From the NCBI RefSeq assembly GCF_009882985.1, contig NZ_WTUZ01000014.1, positions 12,017-76,016 of the forward strand: DNA of 64,000 bases, in the 5' to 3' direction. How positions within the stretch are numbered: the first letter of the stretch is position 1; each line of letters begins with the position of its first letter. Made by a program: the position numbers and the translations under genes. The notes below the pieces were generated by a model. That model did no database searches. It was not told the origin of the DNA and worked only from the letters and a program-made list of their open reading frames with translations. This DNA is from Paenibacillus silvestris. GTDB lineage: Bacteria > Bacillota > Bacilli > Paenibacillales > NBRC-103111. Shown here one piece after another: positions 27,778-36,619 of the stretch.

Positions 27778-27961
27778 TTGCACATTGTGCAACGTCATGA
27801 CCGCAAATAGCCCACCGTCCGCCCCTATAGTGTACTTAGTACAACATTATGGTTTGCAAATTGCGGATTTTCGCGCTATACAGCGTCAAAATGCTTGCAC
27901 TTTGTGCAACGAAGCACACGATTGCAAGCAATACACCGCATTCACATTGCACAAAGTGCAA
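27778..27961. repeat. Four-box intergenic element C (TTGCAC-N3-GTGCAA boxes)
   Basis: Three palindromes TTGCAC-N3-GTGCAA lie at 27778-27792, 27895-27909 and 27947-27961, and a diverged fourth (GTACTTAGTAC, followed by AAC) at 27832-27842. Box centres are spaced 52, 65 and 52 bp. The surrounding gap of nearly 600 bp (27512-28095) otherwise holds only an imperfect repeat pair (27607-27640 and 27719-27751). Confidence 0.7.
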
Positions 27962-28013
27962 GCAAGCACACACACCACCACGGCTCCACGGAATCACCGA
28001 GGAGCCCTAAACC

Positions 28014-28044
28014 AAAAAAAGACACCGTCCTCACGGACGATGTC
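28014..28044 (-). terminator. Terminator of the ddl unit
   Basis: GACACCGTCC/GGACGATGTC with a seven-T run on the minus strand. Confidence 0.88.
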
Positions 28045-28095
28045 TCCCTGTACTTCCTCTTTCTGTTCTTCCGCTTTCTGTTCCTCCGCTGCTAA

Positions 28096-28413
28096 CTAAG
28101 CTTGCTCACCAAAAAACATCTCATAAGCAAGTTTCGTCTGCACCTGTGCCTCTTCCTCTGTCAAACGACGAACGAGCTCCATCTCCACTTGCGTCACTTC
28201 TTCGCCTTGGAAATTGATTTCCGCGATGGAAGCAAGGATTTTGACGATGGCGATCGCTTGATTCTCAGGGGTGTAGGCAATAACCTTCTGTCCTGTTGGG
28301 AACACGCGGAAACCGCTTTTCACCATTTTGCCGCGGCCATATTCTAGAAGCTCGAAAAGCTCCTGCGCGGACTTGAACTTACAAACTGAGTTAAACTCCG
28401 ATTGGAATCCCAT
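28096..28413 (-). CDS. Conserved-looking hypothetical protein downstream of ddl
   Basis: About 105 aa, soluble and mixed alpha/beta. The start is the second ATG, nine bases behind GTGGAG; a first ATG two codons earlier directly follows the ddl stop. The gene is therefore coupled to ddl and ends before a strong terminator. Notable segments are KFKSAQELFELLEYGRGKMV and a long acidic helix at the C-terminus. I do not recognise its domain and infer no function beyond co-expression with cell-wall synthesis. Confidence 0.7.
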   Translation of the reverse strand: MGFQSEFNSVCKFKSAQELFELLEYGRGKMVKSGFRVFPTGQKVIAYTPENQAIAIVKILASIAEINFQGEEVTQVEMELVRRLTEEEAQVQTKLAYEMFFGEQA

Positions 28414-28419
28414 TGGCAT

Positions 28420-29562
28420 CTACTCCACATCAAAAGAATATTGGATACTTTGCTTCGCTGTATGCCGCTCAACTGCTAGACGAATGAGATCATCCAACAA
28501 TTCTGCATAAGGTTTGCCGGATTCCTGCCACAGCAGCGGATACATGCTGTAAGGCGTGAACCCAGGCATCGTATTGATTTCGTTGATATAGATCTTCTGA
28601 TCAGCTCTGCCAAGGAAAAAGTCAACGCGGGATAAGCCGCTGCCATCAACAGCCATGAAGGCTTGAAGCGCAAGCCGTCTAACTTGCTCAGCTGTTTCAG
28701 CTGGGATATCAGCTGGGATAACCATAGCGGATTTCCCATCGATGTATTTGGCTTTGTAGTCGTAAAAATCATTCGAAGAAACAATTTCACCTACAACTGA
28801 TGCTTGTGGTTCATCATTCCCAAGAACAGCTACTTCAATTTCGCGGGCATCGATATTTTCTTCTACAATGACTTTACGGTCATATTGGAAAGCGAAATTA
28901 ACCGCTTGAATAAGTTCATCTTGATTTTTCGCTTTGGAAATACCGACGCTGGAGCCCAAATTAGCCGGCTTCACGAAGCATGGATAACCGATCGCGGTTT
29001 CCAGTTCAATGAGGTGATACGCGCGATTCTTCTCCCATTCCGTCCGAGTGAAATGACGGAAGATACATTGTGGAAGCCCCTCTTGCGCAAATACTTTCTT
29101 CATCGTGACTTTATCCATACCGACTGCAGAGGCAAGTACGCCTGCTCCTACATAAGGGATATTTGCCATTTCGAGTAAGCCTTGAATCGTGCCGTCCTCA
29201 CCAAATGTACCATGTAAAAGGGGGAATACAACATCTAGGCTTGTATCTTTCGTTCCAGCCGCGGCAGATGCGATAGCGACATCACCTTTCGCATGAACAG
29301 CTCCGAAAATAGGTGCTAAAGCATTTGAAACAGGTGCATTCGCAGAGTCTCCACTGCTGAAGGTCAGTACCTCTTTCGATGTAACGGGTGCCAAGAGAGG
29401 TGCGCCGCTTTTCCACTCCCCTTTTTTGGAGATGTAAAACGGTACCACTTCATATTTGGTGAAGTCTACGGCTTTCATAACGGCCATTGCGGTTTGCAAA
29501 GATACGTCATGCTCTCCTGATTTCCCCCCATAAATTAGTCCAACTCTTATTTTGCCGCTCAT
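28420..29562 (-). CDS. ddl: D-alanine--D-alanine ligase
   Basis: ATP-grasp ligase of 380 aa forming the D-Ala-D-Ala dipeptide of peptidoglycan precursors. Key parts are GGKSGEHDVSLQTA at the N-terminus, PLLHGTFGEDGTIQGLLEM, FVKPANLGSSVGISK, the omega-loop NDFYDYKAKY and the metal site INEINTMPGFT. The omega-loop tyrosine is the form found in D-Ala-D-Ala rather than vancomycin-resistance D-Ala-D-Lac ligases. It heads a two-gene unit with the downstream small gene. Confidence 0.95.
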   Translation of the reverse strand: MSGKIRVGLIYGGKSGEHDVSLQTAMAVMKAVDFTKYEVVPFYISKKGEWKSGAPLLAPVTSKEVLTFSSGDSANAPVSNALAPIFGAVHAKGDVAIASAAAGTKDTSLDVVFPLLHGTFGEDGTIQGLLEMANIPYVGAGVLASAVGMDKVTMKKVFAQEGLPQCIFRHFTRTEWEKNRAYHLIELETAIGYPCFVKPANLGSSVGISKAKNQDELIQAVNFAFQYDRKVIVEENIDAREIEVAVLGNDEPQASVVGEIVSSNDFYDYKAKYIDGKSAMVIPADIPAETAEQVRRLALQAFMAVDGSGLSRVDFFLGRADQKIYINEINTMPGFTPYSMYPLLWQESGKPYAELLDDLIRLAVERHTAKQSIQYSFDVE

Positions 29563-29605
29563 TGCGTACCTCCGTCTAGTCGTTCTATTCCTTCAAATAT
29601 TACGT

Positions 29606-30625
29606 TCACATTTCATCTGCAACCCGAACGAAGAAGTATTTGGTCCGCTCCGTCCATGCCGGTGAATCTTTATAAGCCCAATAGCGATTGCGGCTATTAT
29701 ACGTGTGTGCATTGACCAGTGGCATGCCGTTAGCATCTTTGCCGGTAACAACAACGTTATGCTGATAACGGCCATCGCCGTCCCAGTCATAGCAAATCGT
29801 GTCGCCAGGCTGAAGTTCGCGCGGGTCATGAACCTCATGACCGTGCAGCCCTTTGCGGCTGTGCGCCAAAAAAGATTGCAAGCTATTGGCAACTGCCCAA
29901 CTGAAGCTCCACAACTCTTGGTTGCCTCTTTTGCCAGCGTACCACCAGCCCAAATCCCTTTTCCCAGTATAGTCCATTGGAGCCCCGCCTGCAAAGAGGC
30001 ATTGCGATACAAAGTTCGTGCAATCCACTTCAAATTCTTCGTATTTCGGGTTCGGTGTTTGCCACCATGTTTCCGCATATTGGACGACTTTGTCACGATT
30101 ATAAATGATTTGACGAGGAACGAATTCCTGGGCTCCGCTGTTGAGTATACTATGGTTGATATACGGGAGTGACGGTGCTCTGCGAAGGCCATCCACAAAT
30201 TCCGCCTGCTCAGAGAAAAAGACGCTCCGCGGCTTGTTCGGAAGCGATTGTTCACCCTGTAGAGACTCTGTGCTTCTGACCTGCCAACGATTCGCTGCAC
30301 TGTCAATGATGACTCGTTCCGGCTCAATACGCTCCTCCAGGTGGTCGATTGAACCAATTCGGTAATGGATAAACCGATGCAATACGATATCCGCGATAAC
30401 GCCATGCGCAGATTCTCTAACGCCGGTAAGACGCAGCTTCGTTTCCCCTCGCATCAGTTTGGCATCGCGATCGCGAAAACTTTCCAAGAGCCTGCGAACC
30501 CTGACATCCTGCTTGCGTACATAGGCGCTGTCTGACAAATAGGCTTCCAAAGGTGCTGCAGAGCCTTCGAGCTCTGACTGATTTTTAGCATGGACGTAAT
30601 TGTAGAGCGCTGTTTTCCAGGACAT
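29606..30625 (-). CDS. Putative amidase-domain protein
   Basis: Protein of 339 aa. The C-terminal 160 residues match the Amidase_6 type: DCTNFVSQCLFAGG holds the likely catalytic cysteine, YQHNVVVTG the histidine, and a WAYKDS segment follows. Members are predicted cysteine peptidases or amidases, possibly acting on the cell wall. There is no signal peptide and the N-terminal part is charged, so location is uncertain. TAGGAGGGTAACCCC gives a strong ribosome site. Confidence 0.78.
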   Translation of the reverse strand: MSWKTALYNYVHAKNQSELEGSAAPLEAYLSDSAYVRKQDVRVRRLLESFRDRDAKLMRGETKLRLTGVRESAHGVIADIVLHRFIHYRIGSIDHLEERIEPERVIIDSAANRWQVRSTESLQGEQSLPNKPRSVFFSEQAEFVDGLRRAPSLPYINHSILNSGAQEFVPRQIIYNRDKVVQYAETWWQTPNPKYEEFEVDCTNFVSQCLFAGGAPMDYTGKRDLGWWYAGKRGNQELWSFSWAVANSLQSFLAHSRKGLHGHEVHDPRELQPGDTICYDWDGDGRYQHNVVVTGKDANGMPLVNAHTYNSRNRYWAYKDSPAWTERTKYFFVRVADEM

Positions 30626-30812
30626 CGGGGTTACCCTCCTAAAAAGTTTTTGCTAGGAATGTTGAGTGCGCTGCAACTTGCTTTGTTTCAAACTTTTATT
30701 TATGGAAAGGACATTTTTGCGGCAAAATAACAGTCATCATAGGACGAGCCCGATTTGCTTTGAATTGATTCAATATATGACATTTGCATGGTAAAAATGA
30801 TTGAAATAAATC

Positions 30813-30841
30813 TTTACTCATACACACCGAAACGCTATACT
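30813..30841 (+). promoter_or_regulatory. Candidate acnA promoter
   Basis: TTTACT, 17 bases, TATACT, about 75 bp before the start codon. No CcpC-type ATAA-N7-TTAT dyad is seen here. Confidence 0.5.
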
Positions 30842-30866
30842 TGAGTTAGGGGATTAATGAAATTGA

Positions 30867-30883
30867 GTTTCACTAGATGAAAC
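30867..30883. promoter_or_regulatory. GTTTCA-N5-TGAAAC dyad in the acnA leader
   Basis: Perfect 6-bp arms around CTAGA, starting 25 bp after the -10 and ending 33 bp before the ATG. The same dyad stands in the promoter of the IclR-family gene at 36343-36359. Confidence 0.65.
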
Positions 30884-30916
30884 CAATGGATGAAGATATT
30901 AAAGGAGGAATAACCT

Positions 30917-33634
30917 ATGTCCAACAAGGACACTTTTTCTGTGCGTAAGCAGTTAACTGTCGGAACAAACTCGTTCCAATACTACAGTCTTCCTGACTTC
31001 GAAAACCAAGGTCACGGTACTGTAAGCAACCTTCCAGTTTCCATTCGCGTTTTGCTTGAAGCAGCTATCCGTCAATTCGACGGCCGTGCAATCACAAGCG
31101 AACACGTTAAACAAATCGCAGGCTGGGCTGAAGGCCGCGACGAGAACAAAGAAATTCCTTTCATCCCAGCTCGTATCGTTCTTCAGGATTTCACAGGTGT
31201 ACCTGTCGTCGTTGACCTTGCGGCAATGCGTGCGACAATGGCTCGTGAAGGTGGAGATCCTAAACGGATCAACCCGCTTGTTCCTGTAGACCTTGTTATT
31301 GACCACTCTGTCATGGTTGACGCTTTCGGTTCCCCGGATGCGCTTGACATGAACATTAACTTAGAATTCGAAAGAAACGAAGAGCGTTACCGTTTCCTTC
31401 GTTGGGCACAAACAGCATTCGATAACTTCCGTGCGGTTCCGCCTTCAACAGGTATCGTTCACCAAGTTAACTTGGAGTACCTTGCATCTGTTGCTGCTAC
31501 AAAAACGATCGATGGCGAAACGGTTGTATATCCGGATTCCCTCGTAGGAACTGACTCCCATACAACGATGATTAATGGTTTGGGCGTTGTAGGTTGGGGC
31601 GTCGGCGGTATTGAAGCTGAAGCTGGTATGCTTGGACAACCACTTTACTTCGTAGCTCCAGACGTTGTTGGTTTCAAATTGACAGGCCACTTGGCAGAAG
31701 GCGCTACAGCGACTGACTTGGCTTTGACTGTTACACAAATTTTGCGTAAAAAAGGCGTTGTTGGTAAATTCGTTGAGTTCTTCGGTCCTGGTCTGAGCAA
31801 CATCTCCTTGGCTGACCGCGCAACGGTAGCGAACATGGCTCCTGAGTACGGCGCAACAATCGGTTTCTTCCCAGTAGACAGCGAAACATTGAACTACTTG
31901 AGAGCAACAGGCCGTGAAGAAGATCAAATCGCGCTTGTAGAAGCTTACTACAAAGCACAAGGCATGTTCCGTACTGACTCCACACCAGATCCAGCATTCA
32001 CAGATGTGCTTGAACTTGATCTTGGTTCCGTAGTACCGAGCTTGGCTGGTCCAAAACGTCCGCAAGACCGCGTTGAGCTTACGAATATGAAAGAGTCCTT
32101 CAACTCCATCATCCGTACGCCAATCGACAAAGGTGGATATGGTCTGACTGAAGAGAAAATCAATGAAGTTGTTGATGTTGTCTACCCAGGCGGCGAGACT
32201 GTTAAAATGGGAACTGGTGCCGTTGTAATCGCAGCGATCACTTCCTGTACGAACACATCGAACCCAAGCGTTATGCTAGGTGCGGGTCTTGTGGCTAAGA
32301 AAGCCGTAGCTCGCGGTTTGAGAAAACCGGCATTCGTGAAGAGCTCCTTGACACCAGGTTCCCTGGTTGTTACTGAGTACCTCAAGAAAGCTGGCTTGCT
32401 TGAGTCCCTAGAAGCACTTGGCTTCCACGTTGCAGGTTACGGCTGTGCAACTTGTATCGGTAACTCCGGTCCGCTTCCAGATGAAGTGAGCAAAGCTGTT
32501 GCTGACAATGATATGACAGTAGCTGCCGTTATCTCCGGTAACCGTAACTTCGAAGGACGCGTTCATGCTCAAGTTAAAGCGAACTACCTTGGATCACCTC
32601 CACTTGTTGTTGCTTATGCTCTTGCAGGTACAGTGAACATTGATTTGGCTAACGATCCAATCGGTTATGACCAAAGCAATCAACCTGTCTACCTGAAAGA
32701 CATCTGGCCTACAAACCAAGAGATTCAAGAAGCTCTTGGCATCGCTATGAGCCCTGACATGTTCCGTGATAAATACAGCAACGTATTCCGTGCGAATGAG
32801 CGTTTCAACGAAATCGCGATTCCTGAAGGCGATCTGTACGAATTCGACACGAATTCCACATACATTCAAGAGCCTCCTTTCTTCACTGATTTGGGTACAG
32901 TTCTTGACGATATCGCAGATATCCGCAGCGCGAAAACTTTGGCACTCATGGGCGATTCCGTTACAACGGATCACATCTCCCCTGCAGGTAATATCAAAGT
33001 TGACAGCCCTGGAGGTCAGTATCTGATCAACCATGGTGTAAAAAGAGAAGACTTCAACTCCTACGGTTCCCGTCGTGGTAACCACGAAGTCATGATGCGC
33101 GGAACGTTCGCGAACATCCGTATTCGTAACCAAGTGGCACCAGGAACAGAAGGCGGCGTAACAACTTACCTGCCAACTGGTGAAGTTGAGTCCATCTACG
33201 ATGCATCCATGAAATATCAAGCTGCAGGCCAAAACCTCGTTGTTATCGCGGGTAAAGAGTACGGAACTGGTAGCTCCCGTGACTGGGCAGCTAAAGGTAC
33301 ATTCCTACTTGGCGTAAAAGCTGTTATCGCTGAAAGCTTCGAGCGTATTCACCGCAGCAACCTGGTAGGTATGGGCGTTCTTCCTCTTCAATTCCTTGAT
33401 GGAACAAGCTGGAAAACACTTGGTATCACAGGTCGCGAGACATTCGATATTACGGGACTCAGCAATGATGTTCAACCAGGATCGACTGTTAAAGTGACTG
33501 CAACTCGTGAAGATGGTACAACTTTCGAGTTCAACGCACTTGTTCGTTTGGATAGCTTGGTAGATGTGGATTACTACCGTAATGGCGGTATTCTACAAAC
33601 CGTTCTTCGCCAAATTTTGGCTGAGAAAAACTAA
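30917..33634 (+). CDS. acnA: Aconitate hydratase
   Basis: Aconitase A (CitB in Bacillus), 905 aa, interconverting citrate and isocitrate in the TCA cycle. The [4Fe-4S] ligands are C444 (SCTNTS), C510 and C513 ([10 protein letters not shown]). The swivel domain carries [15 protein letters not shown]. Bacterial aconitases of this type also bind mRNA when the cluster is lost. AAAGGAGG precedes the ATG. Codon use is that of a highly expressed gene. A shared operator suggests control by an IclR-family protein encoded 2.7 kb away. Confidence 0.97.
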   Translation: MSNKDTFSVRKQLTVGTNSFQYYSLPDFENQGHGTVSNLPVSIRVLLEAAIRQFDGRAITSEHVKQIAGWAEGRDENKEIPFIPARIVLQDFTGVPVVVDLAAMRATMAREGGDPKRINPLVPVDLVIDHSVMVDAFGSPDALDMNINLEFERNEERYRFLRWAQTAFDNFRAVPPSTGIVHQVNLEYLASVAATKTIDGETVVYPDSLVGTDSHTTMINGLGVVGWGVGGIEAEAGMLGQPLYFVAPDVVGFKLTGHLAEGATATDLALTVTQILRKKGVVGKFVEFFGPGLSNISLADRATVANMAPEYGATIGFFPVDSETLNYLRATGREEDQIALVEAYYKAQGMFRTDSTPDPAFTDVLELDLGSVVPSLAGPKRPQDRVELTNMKESFNSIIRTPIDKGGYGLTEEKINEVVDVVYPGGETVKMGTGAVVIAAITSCTNTSNPSVMLGAGLVAKKAVARGLRKPAFVKSSLTPGSLVVTEYLKKAGLLESLEALGFHVAGYGCATCIGNSGPLPDEVSKAVADNDMTVAAVISGNRNFEGRVHAQVKANYLGSPPLVVAYALAGTVNIDLANDPIGYDQSNQPVYLKDIWPTNQEIQEALGIAMSPDMFRDKYSNVFRANERFNEIAIPEGDLYEFDTNSTYIQEPPFFTDLGTVLDDIADIRSAKTLALMGDSVTTDHISPAGNIKVDSPGGQYLINHGVKREDFNSYGSRRGNHEVMMRGTFANIRIRNQVAPGTEGGVTTYLPTGEVESIYDASMKYQAAGQNLVVIAGKEYGTGSSRDWAAKGTFLLGVKAVIAESFERIHRSNLVGMGVLPLQFLDGTSWKTLGITGRETFDITGLSNDVQPGSTVKVTATREDGTTFEFNALVRLDSLVDVDYYRNGGILQTVLRQILAEKN

Positions 33635-33670
33635 GATAACCATTAACAAAGCAATACACACACACTTACG

Positions 33671-33707
33671 AAATCCGAGATTGCCTTATGGCATTCTCGG
33701 ATTTTTT
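33671..33707 (+). terminator. Terminator of acnA
   Basis: ATCCGAGATTGCC/GGCATTCTCGGAT followed by TTTTT. Confidence 0.92.
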
Positions 33708-33774
33708 GCAATTATGGAAGTGGCTGTATCCTTAGAGCCACAAGTGATTGACTTACATTGGTAATAACTGCGGG

Positions 33775-33803
33775 TTGAGACCCCCTTCCTACCCACCTAT
33801 AAT
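33775..33803 (+). promoter_or_regulatory. Sigma-A type promoter of the SleB-like gene
   Basis: TTGAGA, exactly 17 bases, TATAAT, just upstream of the hydrolase start. A vegetative-type promoter here, rather than a sporulation one, bears on the role of the gene. Confidence 0.6.
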
Positions 33804-33829
33804 GGGTAACAGCGAAAGGGGAGATGAAG

Positions 33830-34492
33830 ATGAACTCATTAAAAAGGCTCGTCCTAGTCATGCTGATCGCTTCGATTGGTTTAGGTTTTTCAGTAAGCGA
33901 ATGGAGCCAACCAGCTTCAGCCGCATCGGCTACCACGTTGCAGTCAGGTAGTCAGAACGGTGATGTCTGGGATGCTCAGTTCCGTCTTAAAGTGTTAGGC
34001 TATTACCAACAGCCGCTAGATGGCGTGTACGGTCCAGTTACCGCCGCAGCTGTACGTAATTTTCAATATAATTATGGCTTAACAATAGATGGAATTATTG
34101 GTGCTAATACATGGCAGAGCTTACGTAAGTATTCGGTAAATCAAGAGGATCTTGATATGCTGGCGAAAGTGATCTACAGCGAGGCACGCGGTGAGTCCTA
34201 TGAAGGACAAGTCGCTGTAGCAGCTGTCGTCATGAATCGTCTTAATTCAAGTGAATTTCCGAATACAATCGAAGGGATTATTTTTGATTCAGGAGCTTTT
34301 ACCGCAGTGGATGACGGACAATACTGGTTGACGCCGGATAGCACGGCCTACCGAGCAGCCGAAGAGGCTGTACGAGGCTGGGATCCAACTGGAGGCGCCC
34401 TGTACTATTTCAATCCAAAAACGGCAACAAGCAAATGGATCTGGACACGTCCGCAGACCGTTCGAATCGGCAATCATATTTTTGCCAAGTAA
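33830..34492 (+). CDS. SleB-like cell wall hydrolase with peptidoglycan-binding domain
   Basis: Secreted protein of about 220 aa. A signal peptide (basic SLKRLV, hydrophobic core, cleavage near ASA at about residue 31) is followed by a PG_binding_1 repeat (VWDAQFRLKVLGYY) and a Hydrolase_2 (SleB/CwlJ) domain (about 105-220). The probable catalytic glutamate is in VIYSEARGESYEGQVAVAAVVMNR. SleB-type lytic transglycosylases open the spore cortex, but relatives act in vegetative growth. AAAGGGGAG touches an ATG at 33824; the ATG at 33830 is better spaced. Confidence 0.88.
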   Translation: MNSLKRLVLVMLIASIGLGFSVSEWSQPASAASATTLQSGSQNGDVWDAQFRLKVLGYYQQPLDGVYGPVTAAAVRNFQYNYGLTIDGIIGANTWQSLRKYSVNQEDLDMLAKVIYSEARGESYEGQVAVAAVVMNRLNSSEFPNTIEGIIFDSGAFTAVDDGQYWLTPDSTAYRAAEEAVRGWDPTGGALYYFNPKTATSKWIWTRPQTVRIGNHIFAK

Positions 34493-34496
34493 AATG

Positions 34497-34555
34497 AAAA
34501 ACACCTCTCATATGGCCGCTCCGAAACGGAGTCGCCTAGTGATAGGTGTTTTTTC
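34497..34555. terminator. Bidirectional terminator between hydrolase and CDF genes
   Basis: AAAAACACCT at one side and AGGTGTTTTTT at the other close a branched stem containing GCTCCG/CGGAGT. Confidence 0.85.
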
Positions 34556-34566
34556 ATTTATCCCAG

Positions 34567-35457
34567 TTAAATAGGCTCCTTGTACCAAGGATTCAAATGC
34601 ACAAGGACCTCGTCCACATCGTTATGGGCTGATTTGATCTTTTGTTTAATGCCGCGAATAATATCATGACCTTCCTGAATCGTCAATGTGCCCGAAACAC
34701 CCAGCCGCGCGTCGATTAATATGTAGTGTCCGTGCTCGCGTGCTCTCAAGCGGTCAATCCGCTTGATCTCGGGTACAGAACGGATTAGTGCCGCGTACTC
34801 TTCAATCTGTGTCATGCTCACACTTCGCTCCATAAGAATACCGAATGAGTCTTGTCCCATTTCATAAGCCAATTTCAATACCAGGATCGAGACAATAATT
34901 CCCGCTACAGGATCGCCGTATGCTAGAAATCCGTAGCCGAAGCGATCACCAAGCAGCGCCAAACCAATCCCGACGGAAGCGGCAATTGACGCGTAAACAT
35001 CAGCCAGATGATCATAGGCTGTGGCGATTAACCCCTTGCTGTTCATATTCTTGCCAATCCGCATCGTGTATACATAAAGAATTTGCTTCCAGATTAACGA
35101 GATGACCGCTGCGATAAAGGCAATCACATGCGCCTCGCCCGCTGGCTTGAATAGAGCATGAATGGAATGGTAACCAATGTATACAGCAGCTCCGGCCAAA
35201 ATAATCGCGACAATAAAGGCGCCAAGCACCTCCGCTTTGCCATGGCCGTACGGATGATCCCTGTCGGCTGGTTTGGAGGAAACCCGCATGGAGCTGTACG
35301 CGGTCGCCGTGGCAATGACATCACCGGCATTATGGATGCCATCGGCTATGAGCACTTGGCTGTTAAATAGAAGGCCAACGATAATTTTGATGGCGGTAAG
35401 CACGACATTGCTGGCAAGACTAATCCAGATCGCCAGCATCGAGGCTTTCTTCTTCAT
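34567..35457 (-). CDS. Cation diffusion facilitator transporter
   Basis: CDF-family metal/proton antiporter, about 296 aa, with six membrane helices and a C-terminal cytoplasmic domain. Metal-site motifs are HNAGD in helix 2 (ADGIHNAGD) and DHLAD in helix 5 (YDHLADVYAS). The cytosolic domain ends with a metal-binding DEVLVHLNP segment. The motif pair resembles Bacillus MneP/MneS-like members, so Mn, Zn or Fe export is possible; the ion cannot be fixed from sequence. The ATG is eight bases after GGGAG; an upstream in-frame GTG is too close. Confidence 0.9.
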   Translation of the reverse strand: MKKKASMLAIWISLASNVVLTAIKIIVGLLFNSQVLIADGIHNAGDVIATATAYSSMRVSSKPADRDHPYGHGKAEVLGAFIVAIILAGAAVYIGYHSIHALFKPAGEAHVIAFIAAVISLIWKQILYVYTMRIGKNMNSKGLIATAYDHLADVYASIAASVGIGLALLGDRFGYGFLAYGDPVAGIIVSILVLKLAYEMGQDSFGILMERSVSMTQIEEYAALIRSVPEIKRIDRLRAREHGHYILIDARLGVSGTLTIQEGHDIIRGIKQKIKSAHNDVDEVLVHLNPWYKEPI

Positions 35458-35501
35458 ACTTGCCACTCCCTTTCCCTCTTCTAGTATGGCCTCCTAGAAG
35501 C

Positions 35502-35537
35502 AAAAAATCCTCTATCCAAGTACTCGGATAGAGGATT
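35502..35537 (-). terminator. Terminator of the IclR-family gene
   Basis: AATCCTCTATCC/GGATAGAGGATT with a T-run on the minus strand. Confidence 0.92.
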
Positions 35538-35551
35538 GCGAGGGCGATGCG

Positions 35552-36295
35552 CTAACGCAGCATCGTGCCCATGCGCCGCGCCGCTTCCATAATGAGCGGC
35601 GCCTGCTCTTGCATCAGCTCCAGCGTAAGCCTGTTCGCTGGGCCAGATACGGCGAGGGCGGCCACCAGCCGGCCCCCGCGGTCTATAATCGGCGCGGACA
35701 CGGCCGCTGCGCCGGGTTCGCGCTCTTCCACGCTCGTGGCGAAGCCAGCGAGCTTGGTGTCGGCCAGCTGCTGCAGGAACGCCTGCTGATCCAGCCCGGT
35801 CGGCCAATCGGCCGAGGCTATCAGCTGCTGCTGCACAGCGGGTTCCGCGAAGGCGACGAGCACCTTGCTCGAGGCGCCGACGTAAAGCGGCATTCGCGCC
35901 CCTACAGGGGCTACACGGCGAATGGCATGGTTGCTCTGCACCGCTTGGATGCGGATCCGCTCCAGCCCGTCCTGCACGTAGAGCGAGATCGTCTCGCCGA
36001 GAAGATCTCGCAGTCTTTCCATCTCCGGCAGCAGAATGATGCCGGGGTCTCCCTCTTGCGAGAGATTAGCGGACAGCTCCCACAACCGGTAGCCTAGCCT
36101 GTATTTATCTGTGGCTGCATCGCGCATAATAAAACCCTTGCCTTCTAATGAAGCAAGAAGGCGATGCACCGTACTTTTATGTAATTCCACCCGACTTGCA
36201 ATTTCTGTCAACGTCAGTTCGGTCGATTCGGTAAAACAGAGCATAATATCCAAAGCACGCTCTACTGCTCGCACCGTCAGCTTATTATCTTCCAT
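35552..36295 (-). CDS. IclR-family transcriptional regulator
   Basis: About 247 aa. The winged-helix N-terminus (TVRAVERALDIMLCF, then LTLTEIASRVELHKSTVHRLLASLEGKGF) is followed by an IclR effector-binding domain (about 80-245) with GARMPLYVGASSKVLVAF and SAPIIDRGGRLVAALAVSGP. The family senses small organic acids. The start is uncertain between this ATG and one six codons upstream. The 17-bp dyad 48 bp upstream recurs in the acnA leader, so this regulator probably represses itself and aconitase. The gene body is G+C-rich. Confidence 0.88.
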   Translation of the reverse strand: MEDNKLTVRAVERALDIMLCFTESTELTLTEIASRVELHKSTVHRLLASLEGKGFIMRDAATDKYRLGYRLWELSANLSQEGDPGIILLPEMERLRDLLGETISLYVQDGLERIRIQAVQSNHAIRRVAPVGARMPLYVGASSKVLVAFAEPAVQQQLIASADWPTGLDQQAFLQQLADTKLAGFATSVEEREPGAAAVSAPIIDRGGRLVAALAVSGPANRLTLELMQEQAPLIMEAARRMGTMLR

Positions 36296-36342
36296 GACGA
36301 ACACCACTTTCATAGTCACTCTGCCTGCGGAAGCATCAAATA

Positions 36343-36359
36343 GTTTCACTATATGAAAC
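36343..36359. promoter_or_regulatory. GTTTCA-N5-TGAAAC dyad in the iclR-type promoter
   Basis: Arms identical to those at acnA, spacer CTATA instead of CTAGA. It lies 12 bp after a minus-strand promoter made of TTTACG, 17 bases and TATACT (36372-36400). Confidence 0.65.
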
Positions 36360-36619
36360 CCAGTTATATCTAGTATAACCAAACTACAACGTTGCGTAAA
36401 GGTCAAACATCACGCAAACATCTGTTTCTTGAATTGTTACAGAAAGGTTACAGCGGCTTTACATTTCCCGCACCCTCATTGACTTGTAAGCGCATTCAGA
36501 ATAATATTAAGATAATAGATTACTTATCTGAAAATTTAGATAATTATTCCTTTCTCCTTCTAACATCTCAGAGCAGCCTATTTGAACACACACTACTTTT
36601 CTGGAGGGAGGGTACTGCG

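Noticed and set aside
30626..30916. CcpC-type operator upstream of aconitase
   Set aside because: No ATAA-N7-TTAT dyad found in the gap; the only clear dyad is GTTTCA-N5-TGAAAC.
31445..32065. 206-codon frame opposite aconitase
   Set aside because: Cysteine-rich nonsense composition produced by the strongly biased codons of acnA.
36392..36619. N-terminal extension of the alpha/beta hydrolase
   Set aside because: No ribosome site; the ATG at 36620 has GGAGGGAGGG and begins just before the membrane anchor.
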